DNA of 64,000 nucleotides, from contig CAVROA010000022.1 of assembly GCA_963722715.1 (NCBI GenBank), positions 38,125-102,124 on the forward strand, written 5' to 3'. Both the position numbers and the translations under genes were made by a program. The first letter of the stretch is position 1, and every line of letters starts with the position of its first letter. The stretch is from DASQGA01 sp963722715 (GTDB lineage: Bacteria; Actinomycetota; Thermoleophilia; Gaiellales; Gaiellaceae). The notes beneath the pieces were generated by a model. That model did not search any database. It saw only the letters and a program-made list of their open reading frames with translations, and was not told the DNA's origin. Shown here piece by piece: positions 25,560 to 34,988 of this stretch.

Positions 25560-25935
25560 CGTGCTCGGCGGCGTCTCGGATCGCGCCGACGATCTCCTCC
25601 AGCTCACGATCCTTGGTCACGCAAGCTACGGCTCCCGCCTCGAGCAGCGCGTCGTACTCCTCGCGCTCGACGGATGCGGTCAGGACGACGACGGCCGCGC
25701 TCGGACACGCCTTCCGGATCGCCGCAGTCGCCTCGACGCCGTCGAGCTCCGGCAGGCGATAGTCCATCAACACGACATCCGGGAGGAGGGCCGCCGACAC
25801 TTGGAGCGCCGAGCGACCGTCGGCGACGGACGCGACCACGCGCATGTCCGGCGTCACGTCGAGCAGGAGCTCGAGCGTCTCCCTGAACACGTCGTTGTCC
25901 TCCGCGAGGACCACCTCGATGACCCTGTCTGCCAC
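25543..25935 (-). CDS. Stand-alone response-regulator receiver domain
   Basis: A 130-residue CheY-like receiver without an output domain. The acidic pocket (LAEDND), the phospho-acceptor Asp in VVLMDYRLPELDG, the switch Thr in VVLTAS and the Lys in CVTKD are all intact. The sequence is closest in style to the NarL/FixJ receivers. No histidine kinase is nearby. It lies between fakA-like and degV and overlaps degV by 17 bp, so it is almost certainly translated with them and may regulate the kinase. Confidence 0.88.
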   Translation of the reverse strand: MADRVIEVVLAEDNDVFRETLELLLDVTPDMRVVASVADGRSALQVSAALLPDVVLMDYRLPELDGVEATAAIRKACPSAAVVVLTASVEREEYDALLEAGAVACVTKDRELEEIVGAIRDAAEHGAPLR

Positions 25936-25950
25936 GGCGTCAGTATCGGG

Positions 25951-27537
25951 CTATTCGGCGGAGAACAGAAGGGGATAGTGCGGCTGGCCACCGTCATGCA
26001 CCTCGACCTCGAGCTCGGGATGCGCCGCCTCGAGCTCCTCCCGGAGGCCGTCGGGGCACTCTGCTCCCTCCCCCACGAGCACCGTGAGGACATCCGAACC
26101 ATCGCCCAGCAAACGCTCGACGACCTCTCGGGCGACCGTGTCGAGGACGGGGCCGCTCGCCACCGGCTCCCCTTCCACGAGCCCGAGGAACGAGCCCTCC
26201 TCGATGTCCAGAGGCCCGAGCTTGGTCGAGCGCGAGGCCCGGGCGACACTTCCCGTCCGCGCCCCCCTCGCCGCGGCCTCCATCGCCTCTGCGTTCTCGG
26301 CTGCGGAGCGGGAGGGATCGTACGCGACCATCGCCGCCAGGCCGGCCTGGAGAGACTCGGTCGGGACGACGACCACGGGCGAGCTCGACAGCGCCGCTGC
26401 CTGCCTGGCGGTGAGCAGGACGTTGGGGTTGTTCGGGAGGACGATCGCCTCGGGAGCGTCGACCTCGGCAGCAGCGTCGAGGACGGCGGAGGCAGCCGGG
26501 TTCATCGACTGCCCCCCTTCGACGATCCCCGCGGCGCCGAGACTCCGGAAGAGCCGCTCGTTGCCGCTCCCCGAGACGACGGCGACGACGTCGGACTGTG
26601 CCGGCACGGACAGGATCCGCTCCGTGCGGTCGGCGATCTGGGCGTGCATGTTCTTGATGTCGACCTCGTCGACCACACCGATTCCCGTCGCCAACGTTAG
26701 GACCTGTCCGGGGTCGTTCGTGTGGAGGTGCACCTTCACCGCCCCCGGGGAGCCGACGCAGAGGAGCGAGTCGCCGTGCGCCTGGAGCTCGCGCTCGAGC
26801 AAGTCCGGATCGGCCCCCTCCCCCTCCAGGAAGAAGCTCGTGCAGTACCGAAACGCCGAGGGCTCGAGGTGGACCGACTCGAGTGGCAAGCGCTCGGGGC
26901 CCGCCGCCGGCTCCGGGAGCGGCTCGCCGCGGACGTGGAGGGCGATCCCGCGGACGAGCTCCAGGAGGCCGGCTCCACCCGCATCGACCACACCGGCTTG
27001 CCGGAGGATCGGGAGCTGCTCCGGCGTCCGCGCGAGCGCCTCCTCGCCGGCCTCGACGATCCTGGCGAGCGCCTCGCCCGTGTCGAGTCCCCCGTCGCGC
27101 GCCTGCTCCGCGCGGTCGGCGAGCGCGCGAGCCACCGTCAGGATCGTCCCCTCCTGCGGCTCGCGCACCGACGCGTAACCGGCGTCTGCGGCCCCACGGA
27201 ATGCGGCCGCCAGAGCCTCCCCACGCGCCAGCGCCTCTGCGGCTCCGCGGAAGATCTGGGAGAGGATGACGCCTGAGTTGCCTCGAGCGCCCATGAGACA
27301 GGCGCGGATCGCCTCTCGGGCCACGTCCTCGGTATCCGTCGCCTCGGAAGTAGCAAGCACGTCCCGAACCGCCCTGACGGTCAGGGTCATGTTGGTCCCC
27401 GTGTCGCCGTCGGGCACGGGAAAGACGTTCAGGTTGTCGATCCGCTCGCGGCTGGCCTCGAGGGAAGCCAGAGCTGCGCCGACGAGCTCCCGCGCGAAGG
27501 TTAGAGCGCCTTCTGGACCTTGCCGGCCTTCAGGCAC
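25951..27537 (-). CDS. fakA: DAK2-domain fatty acid kinase-like protein (FakA/YloV family)
   Basis: A 528-residue protein. The N-terminal DAK2 ATP-binding domain (about 10-210) carries NLNVFPVPDGDTGTNM with the Mg-binding Asp residues and GARGNSGVILSQIFRG. A middle and C-terminal FakA-type region follows (HLHTNDPGQ at about 270). FakA phosphorylates FakB-bound fatty acids to acyl-phosphate, which PlsY-type acyltransferases use. The GTG at 27537 lies inside rpmB (37-bp overlap), but it is the only canonical start before the conserved region. rpmB-fakA-recG is the usual actinobacterial order; here four genes sit between fakA and recG. Confidence 0.9.
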   Translation of the reverse strand: MPEGRQGPEGALTFARELVGAALASLEASRERIDNLNVFPVPDGDTGTNMTLTVRAVRDVLATSEATDTEDVAREAIRACLMGARGNSGVILSQIFRGAAEALARGEALAAAFRGAADAGYASVREPQEGTILTVARALADRAEQARDGGLDTGEALARIVEAGEEALARTPEQLPILRQAGVVDAGGAGLLELVRGIALHVRGEPLPEPAAGPERLPLESVHLEPSAFRYCTSFFLEGEGADPDLLERELQAHGDSLLCVGSPGAVKVHLHTNDPGQVLTLATGIGVVDEVDIKNMHAQIADRTERILSVPAQSDVVAVVSGSGNERLFRSLGAAGIVEGGQSMNPAASAVLDAAAEVDAPEAIVLPNNPNVLLTARQAAALSSSPVVVVPTESLQAGLAAMVAYDPSRSAAENAEAMEAAARGARTGSVARASRSTKLGPLDIEEGSFLGLVEGEPVASGPVLDTVAREVVERLLGDGSDVLTVLVGEGAECPDGLREELEAAHPELEVEVHDGGQPHYPLLFSAE

Positions 27538-27692
27538 CGCGTGCAGACGTAGCTCCGGCGCGCGACCCCGTTCACGAGAATGCGCACGCGCTGAAGGTTG
27601 GGATTGAAGCGTCGGTTCGTCGCAACCATCGAATGGCTGCGGTTATGGCCGAACGACGGGCCCTTTCCACACACTGCGCAGACCTTGGACAT
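27501..27692 (-). CDS. rpmB: 50S ribosomal protein L28
   Basis: A 63-residue L28. MSKVCAVCGKGPSFGHNRSHS and YVCTRCLKAGKVQKAL retain the two CxxC pairs of the zinc-binding form. It is preceded by its own promoter-like box and overlaps the downstream kinase gene. Confidence 0.96.
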   Translation of the reverse strand: MSKVCAVCGKGPSFGHNRSHSMVATNRRFNPNLQRVRILVNGVARRSYVCTRCLKAGKVQKAL

Positions 27693-27701
27693 CGGCGGCG
27701 G

Positions 27702-27707
27702 AGTATA
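27702..27707 (-). promoter_or_regulatory. Candidate -10 box (TATACT) for rpmB-fakA
   Basis: TATACT on the minus strand, 9 nt before the rpmB ATG and immediately after the ribH stop. It suggests that rpmB and the kinase genes form a transcription unit separate from the riboflavin genes. Confidence 0.5.
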
Positions 27708-27708
27708 G

Positions 27709-28302
27709 CTACTGGGCGACAGCGTTCCGGAGCTGCGTGAAGACGTCGGCCATCTCGAGGCCGGCGAGCGCAGCGTCCGTGCCCTTGTTCCCGTGCGGCC
27801 CTCCCGCCCGGTCTTCGGCCTGCTTTCGGGTGTCGCAGGTCAGGACGCCGAAGGACACGGGAATGCCTGTCTCGAGGCCCGCCAGCTGGAGCCCACTGGC
27901 CGCCTCGGCGGCGATGAACTCGAAGTGCGGCGTGTCGCCGCGAATCACACAGCCAAGCGCGAGCACGCAGGCGTAGCGCCGGGTTCGTGCGAGCGCCATC
28001 GCGGCGAGCGGGAGCTCGAACGCGCCGGGAACCGGCATCACCTCGATCGCGTCACGGCTGACCCCGGCCTCCTCGAGCGCTTCCAGCGCTCCGTCCAGGA
28101 GCTTTGACGTGATCTCGCCATTGAAGCGGCTGACCGCGATCGCGACCGACCGCCTGTCTCCGTTCGCCGTTCCCTCGAGCACGACGACGCCGGCCGGGAT
28201 CGCGAGCCCGCCTGCTGCGTGCTCAGGCGCGACGGCTTCAGCGACAGGAGGCTCCGGAGTCTCGGGCTCGATCCGGAGTGCGTGGTCGATCGGCTCCGTC
28301 AC
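27709..28302 (-). CDS. ribH: 6,7-dimethyl-8-ribityllumazine synthase with an N-terminal extension
   Basis: Lumazine synthase condenses the RibA/B and RibD products and feeds riboflavin synthase. The core begins near residue 43 (EGTANGDRRSVAIAVSRFNGEITSKLL). PGAFELPLAAMALA, LGCVIRGDTPHFEFIA and GVLTCDTRKQAEDRAG are family signatures. The GTG at 28302 overlaps the ribBA stop (GTGA) and adds about 40 residues rich in Pro, Glu and Ala that normal RibH lacks. The open frame continues far upstream, but that part is antisense-like noise over ribBA. Confidence 0.92.
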   Translation of the reverse strand: MTEPIDHALRIEPETPEPPVAEAVAPEHAAGGLAIPAGVVVLEGTANGDRRSVAIAVSRFNGEITSKLLDGALEALEEAGVSRDAIEVMPVPGAFELPLAAMALARTRRYACVLALGCVIRGDTPHFEFIAAEAASGLQLAGLETGIPVSFGVLTCDTRKQAEDRAGGPHGNKGTDAALAGLEMADVFTQLRNAVAQ

Positions 28303-29564
28303 TTCTCCGGAGGCTCCTCGTAGCGCAGGTCCTGATGATGAAGCCGATGCCCGAGCTTGGAACGCTTGGCCTCGAGGTAACCGCGGTTCTCGGCGTTCGG
28401 AGCCACCTCGATCGGCACCTGCTCGACCACCTTGAGGCCAAAGGCCTCGATCCCCGTGATCTTCTTCGGATTGTTCGTCAGAATGCGGATCGTCGTCAGC
28501 CCGAGGTCGTGGAGGATCTGCGAGCCGATCCCGTACTCGCGCCCGTCTGCGGGGAAGCCGAGCTCGAGGTTCGCCTCGACGGTGTCGAGCCCGTTCTCCT
28601 GGAGCTCGTACGCCTTCAGCTTGTTCAGGAGCCCGATGCCCCGGCCCTCCTGCGCCATGTAGAGGAGAACGCCCGTCTCCTCGGCTCCGATTCGCGCCAG
28701 GGCCTGCTCGAGCTGCTCGCCACAGTCGCAGCGAAGCGAGTGGAACACGTCGCCCGTCAGGCACTCCGAATGGACGCGAACGAGCACATTCTCGCGACCC
28801 TCGACTTCGCCTTTCACGAGTGCGACGTGGTGCTTCCCGGTCAGCGTCTCGCGGAATGCGACGGCGGTGAACTCGCCGTAGGCGGTCGGGAGGCGCACGC
28901 TCGTCATCCGCTCGACCAGCTTCTCGTGCCGCCGGCGGTACTCGACCAGGTCGGAGACCGTGATCATCTTGAGCCCGTGCTGCTCGCAATAGGGGACGAG
29001 ATCAGGGACCCGCGCCATCGAGCCGTCCTCGTTCGCGATCTCGCAAACGACCCCGGCCGGGTTCAGGCCGGCCAGGCGTGCGAGGTCAACGGAGGCCTCC
29101 GTTTGGCCGGTGCGCTGGAGGACGCCGCCCGGGCGGGCTCGGAGCGGGAAGATATGGCCGGGCTGGACGAGGTCGTCAGGCCCCTTCGACGGGTCGATGG
29201 CGACCTGAATCGTGTGCGCGCGGTCCGCAGCCGAGATCCCGGTGGTGACGCCCTCGCGGGCCTCGATCGCGACGGTGAAGGCCGTCTCGAACGGCGTCTC
29301 GTTGTTGTAGGTCATCGGCCGGAGGCCCAGCTCGTCGCAGCGCTCCTCGGTCAGGCAGAGACAGATGAGGCCACGCGCGTGCGTGGCCATGAAGTTGATC
29401 GCGGCAGGCGTGATGTGCTCGGCTGCAAGCGTGAGATCGCCCTCGTTCTCCCGGTCGGGCGCATCGACGACGACCACGAACTTGCCGGCGCGGATGTCGT
29501 CGATCGCCTCTTCGATCGTGGCGAAGGGGGAAGCAGTTTCGAGCTCGGGCGCATGCTGTGCCAT
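28299..29564 (-). CDS. ribBA: Bifunctional 3,4-dihydroxy-2-butanone 4-phosphate synthase / GTP cyclohydrolase II
   Basis: A 421-residue fusion. The RibB half (about 15-215) has DRENEGDLTLAAEHI and the TGISAADRAHTI loop. The RibA half has RVHSECLTGDVFHSLRCDCGEQLEQAL with the zinc cysteines, EGRGIGLLNKLKAYELQ and TNNPKK. It makes both early precursors of riboflavin from ribulose 5-phosphate and GTP. Both halves look intact. Confidence 0.96.
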   Translation of the reverse strand: MAQHAPELETASPFATIEEAIDDIRAGKFVVVVDAPDRENEGDLTLAAEHITPAAINFMATHARGLICLCLTEERCDELGLRPMTYNNETPFETAFTVAIEAREGVTTGISAADRAHTIQVAIDPSKGPDDLVQPGHIFPLRARPGGVLQRTGQTEASVDLARLAGLNPAGVVCEIANEDGSMARVPDLVPYCEQHGLKMITVSDLVEYRRRHEKLVERMTSVRLPTAYGEFTAVAFRETLTGKHHVALVKGEVEGRENVLVRVHSECLTGDVFHSLRCDCGEQLEQALARIGAEETGVLLYMAQEGRGIGLLNKLKAYELQENGLDTVEANLELGFPADGREYGIGSQILHDLGLTTIRILTNNPKKITGIEAFGLKVVEQVPIEVAPNAENRGYLEAKRSKLGHRLHHQDLRYEEPPEK

Positions 29565-29591
29565 CTGGAAATCGTATCCCGCAGGAGACGC

Positions 29592-30035
29592 CTAGTCGCC
29601 GGGTGCCTCCCAGACAAGCTCCTGGACGTCGAGCACGATCGAAAAGCCTGCCCCTTCTGGAAGCTGGCGGGCCTCGCCGCAGATCACGCAGACGACGTCG
29701 TTCAGACGGCTATAAGGCTCGTCGCCGGAGACGTGCATGCCGGTGCCCACGACGGGACGACGCTCCTCCGGGTAGGCGCGCCCGTAGCCTCGGTAGTCGA
29801 ACATCACCTTCGCGCCATCGTCCGTCTCGATCACCCCCTGGAAGTCCGGGAGGTAGGTGAGATCCGTGCGGCGGCGCGGGTGGTTCGCGCCTCGAAAGCG
29901 ACCGGAGATCCCGCCTTCGCAGCGACCCTCGGCGATGAAGAAGTGCTGGCTTTCGGTACCGCGCTCCCCGTCCAGCTCGACGAACCAGGCCTCGGGGTAG
30001 CTGAACCTGACGCGGTAGAGCGGCTCAAGTCGCAT
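29592..30035 (-). CDS. DUF3237-like protein embedded in the riboflavin operon
   Basis: A 147-residue predicted beta-rich soluble protein. EGRCEGGISGRFRGANHPRRRTDLTYLPDFQGVIETDDGAKVMFDYRGYGR resembles DUF3237 (UPF0311) proteins, whose function is unknown. It overlaps ribE by 11 bp and precedes ribBA by 27 bp, so it is translated with flavin biosynthesis genes. Family assignment is by eye and moderate. Confidence 0.6.
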   Translation of the reverse strand: MRLEPLYRVRFSYPEAWFVELDGERGTESQHFFIAEGRCEGGISGRFRGANHPRRRTDLTYLPDFQGVIETDDGAKVMFDYRGYGRAYPEERRPVVGTGMHVSGDEPYSRLNDVVCVICGEARQLPEGAGFSIVLDVQELVWEAPGD

Positions 30036-30624
30036 CTCGAGCCTCCAGGAGCCGCTCGACGTACTTCGCGAGCACGTCGACCTCGAGGTTCACTTCGTCA
30101 TCGGGCGCGAGCGATCCGAGCGTCGTCGCCTGCAGCGTGTGCGGGACGAGCGCGATCTCGAAGCCGTCCGGCGCGAGCGCTGCGATCGTGAGGCTGACGC
30201 CCTCGACGGTGATCGATCCCTTTTCGACGACGTAGCGCAGGAGCTCTTGCGGCGCCTCGACCGTCAGCCTGGCGCCCTCCCCTTCGGGTTCCAGGCGGAG
30301 CACGCGCCCCACACCGTCGACGTGGCCCTGGACGAGGTGCCCTCCGAGGGGCTCGCCGGCCCGCAGGGCAGGCTCGACGTTCACAGAGCCACCGTCGGCC
30401 AGACGCGAGAGCGAGCTGCGGCGGAGCGTCTCAGGAACTGCGTCGAAGGCCAGGACGTCTCCTTCGACCTCGACGGCGGTCAGGCACACGCCGTTCACGG
30501 CGACGGAGTCGCCGGCAGCGGTCGAGCTGGCCGTCACCGGCGCAACGATGCGAAGCCGGATCCCCGCTGACTCCCCGTTCAGGCTCTCGACCCGCCCGAG
30601 CTCACGAATGATTCCTGTGAACAC
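30025..30624 (-). CDS. ribE: Riboflavin synthase alpha subunit
   Basis: A 199-residue trimeric enzyme that dismutates two lumazines to riboflavin. Both lumazine-binding repeats are visible: MFTGIIRELGRVES...VAVNGVCLTAV and LGGHLVQGHVDGVG...ITVEGVSLTI. The GTG at 30624 gives the universal MFTGII start; a long in-frame extension upstream belongs to noise over the cyclase gene. Confidence 0.95.
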   Translation of the reverse strand: MFTGIIRELGRVESLNGESAGIRLRIVAPVTASSTAAGDSVAVNGVCLTAVEVEGDVLAFDAVPETLRRSSLSRLADGGSVNVEPALRAGEPLGGHLVQGHVDGVGRVLRLEPEGEGARLTVEAPQELLRYVVEKGSITVEGVSLTIAALAPDGFEIALVPHTLQATTLGSLAPDDEVNLEVDVLAKYVERLLEARDAT

Positions 30625-30658
30625 AGGCGCCACGATAAAGGTCGGACCCGGCGCGGAG

Positions 30659-33600
30659 CTACGCGGAGGCGGGAAGCAGCGCCTCGCCTCGGCGCACATA
30701 CGTGCTCGCCCCCACGCCCTGCCAGAACTCGAGCGCTCTCCGAAGCTCTCCCTGCGCCTCCGACCGACGACCGCCGGCCGCGAGCTCCTCGGCGGCTCGC
30801 AGACGAACGTATGCCTCGAACGGTCGGGCGCCCATGGCGGAGAGCGTCTCTGCGGCCGCTGACATGTCCCCGGCCGCATACGACGTTGCGACGTCGAGCC
30901 AGCGGGTCGGCGTCGGGAATCCAGCCCGCGCCAGGCCGACCTCTGCAGAGCGGCCGAGGCCCACCAGCACGAAGGCGAACTCGAGGAACCACCAGTGTGC
31001 AAGCAGGTCACTGCGTCCCATGTCACCGAGCCGGTCTGCGAGGCTTGCAGCCCGATCCTCATCACCCATCTCCAGACCGCAAAGGGCGGCCGTGGCAAGA
31101 GCCGGGAGAAGCATCTGCGGGTCGCCGCCGCCGGACTCGGCCAGCGCGAGTCCTCGTTCGGAATCCTCGAGTGCCCCGGCGAAATTGCCCCGTGCGAGCC
31201 TGATCAGCGCCCGGAACTGCCGGCATGGCGCCTCCATGAAGAACGGGGAGGTCGCGGATTCCGTGATCCGCCGATCGAAGCCGAGAAGCGCTTCGCTCCA
31301 GTCGCCCACGAGATATCGGTCGACGGAGAGCTCGCTATCGAGCCAGCGGACGTCGTTCTCCTGCCCCATTCGGGAGGCGGCCTCGAGCCCGCGCTGGTGG
31401 AGCTCGCGCGCCCGCCTGAGATCTCCTAGATCGACCTGTATCGACGCAAGGTTGCCGTACCCACGCGCCAGGTCGGACGTCCGGCGTTCGCCCGCGATCG
31501 CGATGCTCGCTTCGAGATCCTCGATCCCGCCCAGGTCGCCGCCGGTGACCCTGACCATCCCGCGCGTGTTCAGGCTGTACCCCCGGGTGTCCGGGAGCTC
31601 GAGCGCCTCGGCCAGGCCGAGTGCTGTGTCGCTCAGCCTGATGGCCTCCACGTGACGGCCGCCGATCGCGTTCCGCCGCGCCGCCTGCGCGTACACGCGC
31701 GCCTTGGCCGCCGAAGCTCCCCGATCCTGGACGAGAGCGACGGCTCGATCCACTTCGTCGAAAGACTCGCTGGGCAACCCCAGGTCGACGCGGAGTTGCC
31801 CGAGCAGAGCTAGTGCTTCGGCTGCTTCTTCGACCATCCCGGCGCCAAGCGACGCCTCTTGGCCTCTTCGAGGACGTCGACGGCCGCGCCGCGGCCGCTC
31901 TCTGCGAGAGCCTCGCCGCACCGAAGTAGGAGCCTGGGCCGCTCCGCATCGTCGGCCGGCCAGAGCTCGAGAGCGCTCTCGAAGAAGCGAGCTGCCGGTG
32001 CAAATGCGCTCAGCGCCATAGCGCGCTCCGCGGCGATACGCAGGGCAAGGCGGGCTCGCTCGCGAAGATCGGCGGTCTCACTACCGGCTGCGCGGGCGAA
32101 CTCGAGCGCCGCGAGGTAGTGGTGCGCAAGCATCTCCGCACGATCGTCGGCCCGGTCGTCCGAGAGCGACTCGATCCAGCCAGCGGCAAGGCGGTGCTTC
32201 TCCGCTCGCGCAGCCCGGGGAATCTGGGCATACGCAACGTCCTGCACCAGCACGTGTCGAAACGCGTACTCGGTCTCGCCGGCGACGGAAGAGCGCCGTT
32301 CTCTGCGGATGAAGTCCTTGCGCTCGAGCGGGTGCAGGAGCGTCTCGACGGCATCGGGGCGGAGCTCGCCGATCGCGGCAGCGGCGCCGAGCCAGAAGAC
32401 TTTTCCCATCACCGCGGCATCCTGGAGAAGCGCCTTCTCCGCCGCGGGAAGGATGTCGAGTCTCGCCGCGATGATGCCTTGCACGGTCTCGGGCAAGCGC
32501 CGGCGCGTCGCCCGCGCGCTCGAGATGCATGCGGACGAACTGCTCCGCGTAGAGCGGGTTGCCGCCCGCGTGCGCAAGGAGGGTCGCCTGGATCTCGGCC
32601 GGAAGCAGAATCCGCTCGAGCAGCGCGCCGATCAGCTCCGCCGTCTCTTCGTCGCTGAGCGGCGTCACCGAGACGGTGGCGGCATTCAGCTTCCCGCCGC
32701 CCCAGGCCGGACGGCGGTCCAGCAGCTCCGGACGAGCGGCGCAAACAACGAGAATCGGGACGCTGCTCGCCCAGTCGACCAGGTGATCGACGAAGTCGAG
32801 CAAATTGTCGTCGGCCCAGTGGAGGTCGTCGAAGATCAGGACGAGCGGGTTCTGCTCGGCGAGTGCTTCGAAGAAGCGCCGCCAGGCGGCAAAGCTCTCG
32901 GCGCGGCGATCGCCCGACATGTCCGAGCTTGTCGTGAGCCCTACCAGCAGCCGGAGGTGAAGCTCGACCCATTCCGCCTCAGGCGAATCCCCGAGGACGA
33001 CGGAGACCGCCTGCGTCAGCTTCTGACCCACGTCGACGAGCGAGTCCGTCTCGAGCACCCCGGCGTGCGCCTTGACCATCTCGGCGAGCGCCCAGTACGT
33101 GACGCCTTCGCCGTATGGAAGGGCACGCCCCTGGCGCCAGAAGACGAGGTCCGGTTCCGACTCGATCGCCTTGAAGAGCTCGTAGACGAGCCGGCTCTTT
33201 CCAATCCCCGGTACGCCGACGAGCGTGACGAGCTGGGGCGTGCGCTCCTGCCGCGCGCGCTCGAGAGCGCCCGTGAGCACGTCGAGCTCGCGGCGGCGGC
33301 CGATCAGCGGCGCTCCCGTCTCCAACGTCTCCACGGCGATCCGGGCATAGGCCTGGACGGCTTCCCACACCTGGAGGGGGTCGACTTTGCCCTTCGCCTC
33401 GACCGGTGCAGCTTCCCGGTATTCGATTGCGTTGCGGGTGGCGCGGTACGTGCTCTCGCCGACGAGAATGCCGTTCACGGGGGCGGCCGACTGCAGCCTG
33501 GCCGTCGTGTTGACGACGTCTCCGGCTGCCATGCCCTCCCCGGCGCTCGGCCTCGCGTCGAGGGAGACGAGTGCCTCGCCCGTGTTGACGGCGATGCGAA

Positions 33601-33982
33601 CCTGGAGTCCAGCGTCCTCGTCGCGAATCGCGTCCCGGATCGCAAGCGCAGCCCGAACCGCCCGCTCGGGGTCGTCCTCGTGGGCCACCGGCGCGCCGAA
33701 CACGGCCATGACCGCGTCGCCGATGAACTTCTCGACCGTCCCACCACGCCGCTCCAGTTCGCTGCGGAGCCGGGCGTAGTACGGGGAGAGCATCGCCCGG
33801 ACGTCTTCGGGGTCCAGCTGCTCGGCTCGGCCGGTGAACCCGACGAGGTCGGCGAAGAGCACGGTGACGACCTTGCGCTCCTCGCGCGGGCGCCGGGCGT
33901 CGTCCGCCAACGGCTTACCGCACGAACCGCAAAAGCTGAAACCCTCGGGGTTCTCCTGACCGCAGGCGGGACAGACCAGCAT
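30659..33982 (-). pseudogene. Adenylate/guanylate cyclase - ATPase - TPR protein, two frameshifts
   Basis: The coding sequence spans 3,324 bp in three frames with net zero shift. Order: an N-terminal zinc ribbon (CPACGQ...CGSCG), a class III cyclase domain (about 37-200, VTVLFADLVGFTGRAEQLD, EKFIGDAVMAVFGAP), an AAA-type ATPase (GVPGIGKSRLVYE, LIFDDLHWADD) and a long TPR region to LLPASA. Shift 1 at about 32494-32505 (+1; the frame resumes LPETVQGIIAARLD). Shift 2 at about 31845-31860 (-1; it resumes SLGAGMVEEAAEAL). Both can be placed in short homopolymers. It may be a real pseudogene or an intact gene with consensus errors. It sits between ribD and ribE. Confidence 0.82.
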
Positions 33983-34002
33983 GGACAGAGCTTACGGCGG
34001 GC

Positions 34003-34988
34003 TCAGGGCTCGTTGACGTACGCGGTCAGCAGAAGATCGTCCCCGACCTGCTCCACCTCGAGCTCTCCGACCGGGACCGCCTCCGCCAGGGAACGGGCGC
34101 CGGGGCCGCCGAAGAGCGACGGCGCATCGTCTCCGCCGACGAGCTTCGGGGCGACGAAGAGGAGCAGCTTGTCGATCAGCCCCGCCCGCAGGAAGGCGCC
34201 GGCGAGCGTCGGACCGCCCTCGAGGAGCAGGGACTGGACCTCCTCCCCCGCCAGGCGGGCCAGCTCCTCGTCGAGCGGGCCGGAGACCAGCTCGAGGTCC
34301 GACCCGTCCGGCAGCGGCCCCTGGCCGAAGACGAGCCTGCGGGGCTGCCGGATCACGTCGACCCCTCGGGCGTCGAGGCGCGGCTCGTCGGCACGCGCGG
34401 TGCCCATCCCGACCGCGACCGCGTCGGAGGCCGCACGCAGCTCGTGGACGCGGCGGCGGCTCTCCTCACCGGACACCCAGCGTGCGTCGCCTCCTGCCGC
34501 GGCCAGCCTCCCGTCGAGGGTCATCGCCGCCTTGTAGGTGACGAAGGGGCGTCCCTTGGCGGCCCAGGTCAGGAAGGCCTCGTTCTGGCGGCGCGCCTGC
34601 CGGGCGAGGTCACCTTCGCGCGATCTCCACCTCGATGCCCGCCGCCCGAAGCCGCTCGAAGCCCTGCCCGTTCGTCCGGGGATCCGGATCGCCTATGGCA
34701 GCCACGACACGAGAGATGCCCGCGGCGACGACCGCATCGGCGCAGGGCGGGGTCCGCCCCTGGTGCGCACACGGTTCGAGCGTCACGTAGAGCGTCGCCC
34801 CGCGGGCTCGCTCCCCGGCAGCCTCCAGCGCCATTGCCTCCGCATGCGGCTCGCCGGGCCGCTCGTGCCAACCCTCGCCAACCACCTCGCCGTCGCGCAC
34901 GACGACGGCCCCGACCATCGGATTCGGCCGGGTCGTGCCGCGGCCGCGCTCGGCCAGCTCGAGCGCCCTCTCCGAGTGGGTTTGTCAC
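34003..34988 (-). pseudogene. ribD: RibD deaminase/reductase, two +1 frameshifts
   Basis: RibD performs deamination and reduction in riboflavin synthesis. The deaminase half is readable as RALELAERGRG...RPNPMVGAVVV, PHAEAMALE and EPCAHQGRTPPC (zinc site). The reductase half starts MTLDGRLAAAGGDARW and ends LLLTAYVNEP. One extra base near 34975 (a CCC run) separates the GTG at 34988, which overlaps the rpe stop as GTGA, from the body. Another near 34619 separates the two halves. Removing one base at each gives 984 bp, exactly 328 codons. Since the rest of the pathway is intact, sequence error is as likely as inactivation. Confidence 0.85.

Noticed and set aside
28303..28989. Extension of the ribH frame into ribBA
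   Set aside because: Overlaps the RibA catalytic region in another frame; Arg-rich noise.
28278..30191. 637-codon open frame on the plus strand over ribBA, DUF3237 and ribE
   Set aside because: Antisense to well-supported genes, no family motif, composition dominated by R, D, L and V as expected of GC-rich shadow frames.
30659..33982. Programmed ribosomal frameshifting to express the cyclase gene
   Set aside because: No slippery heptamer or downstream structure evident, and similar shifts occur in unrelated genes nearby.
32309..34537. 742-codon plus-strand frame over the cyclase gene
   Set aside because: Shadow of the cyclase/ATPase coding frame; no recognisable domain.
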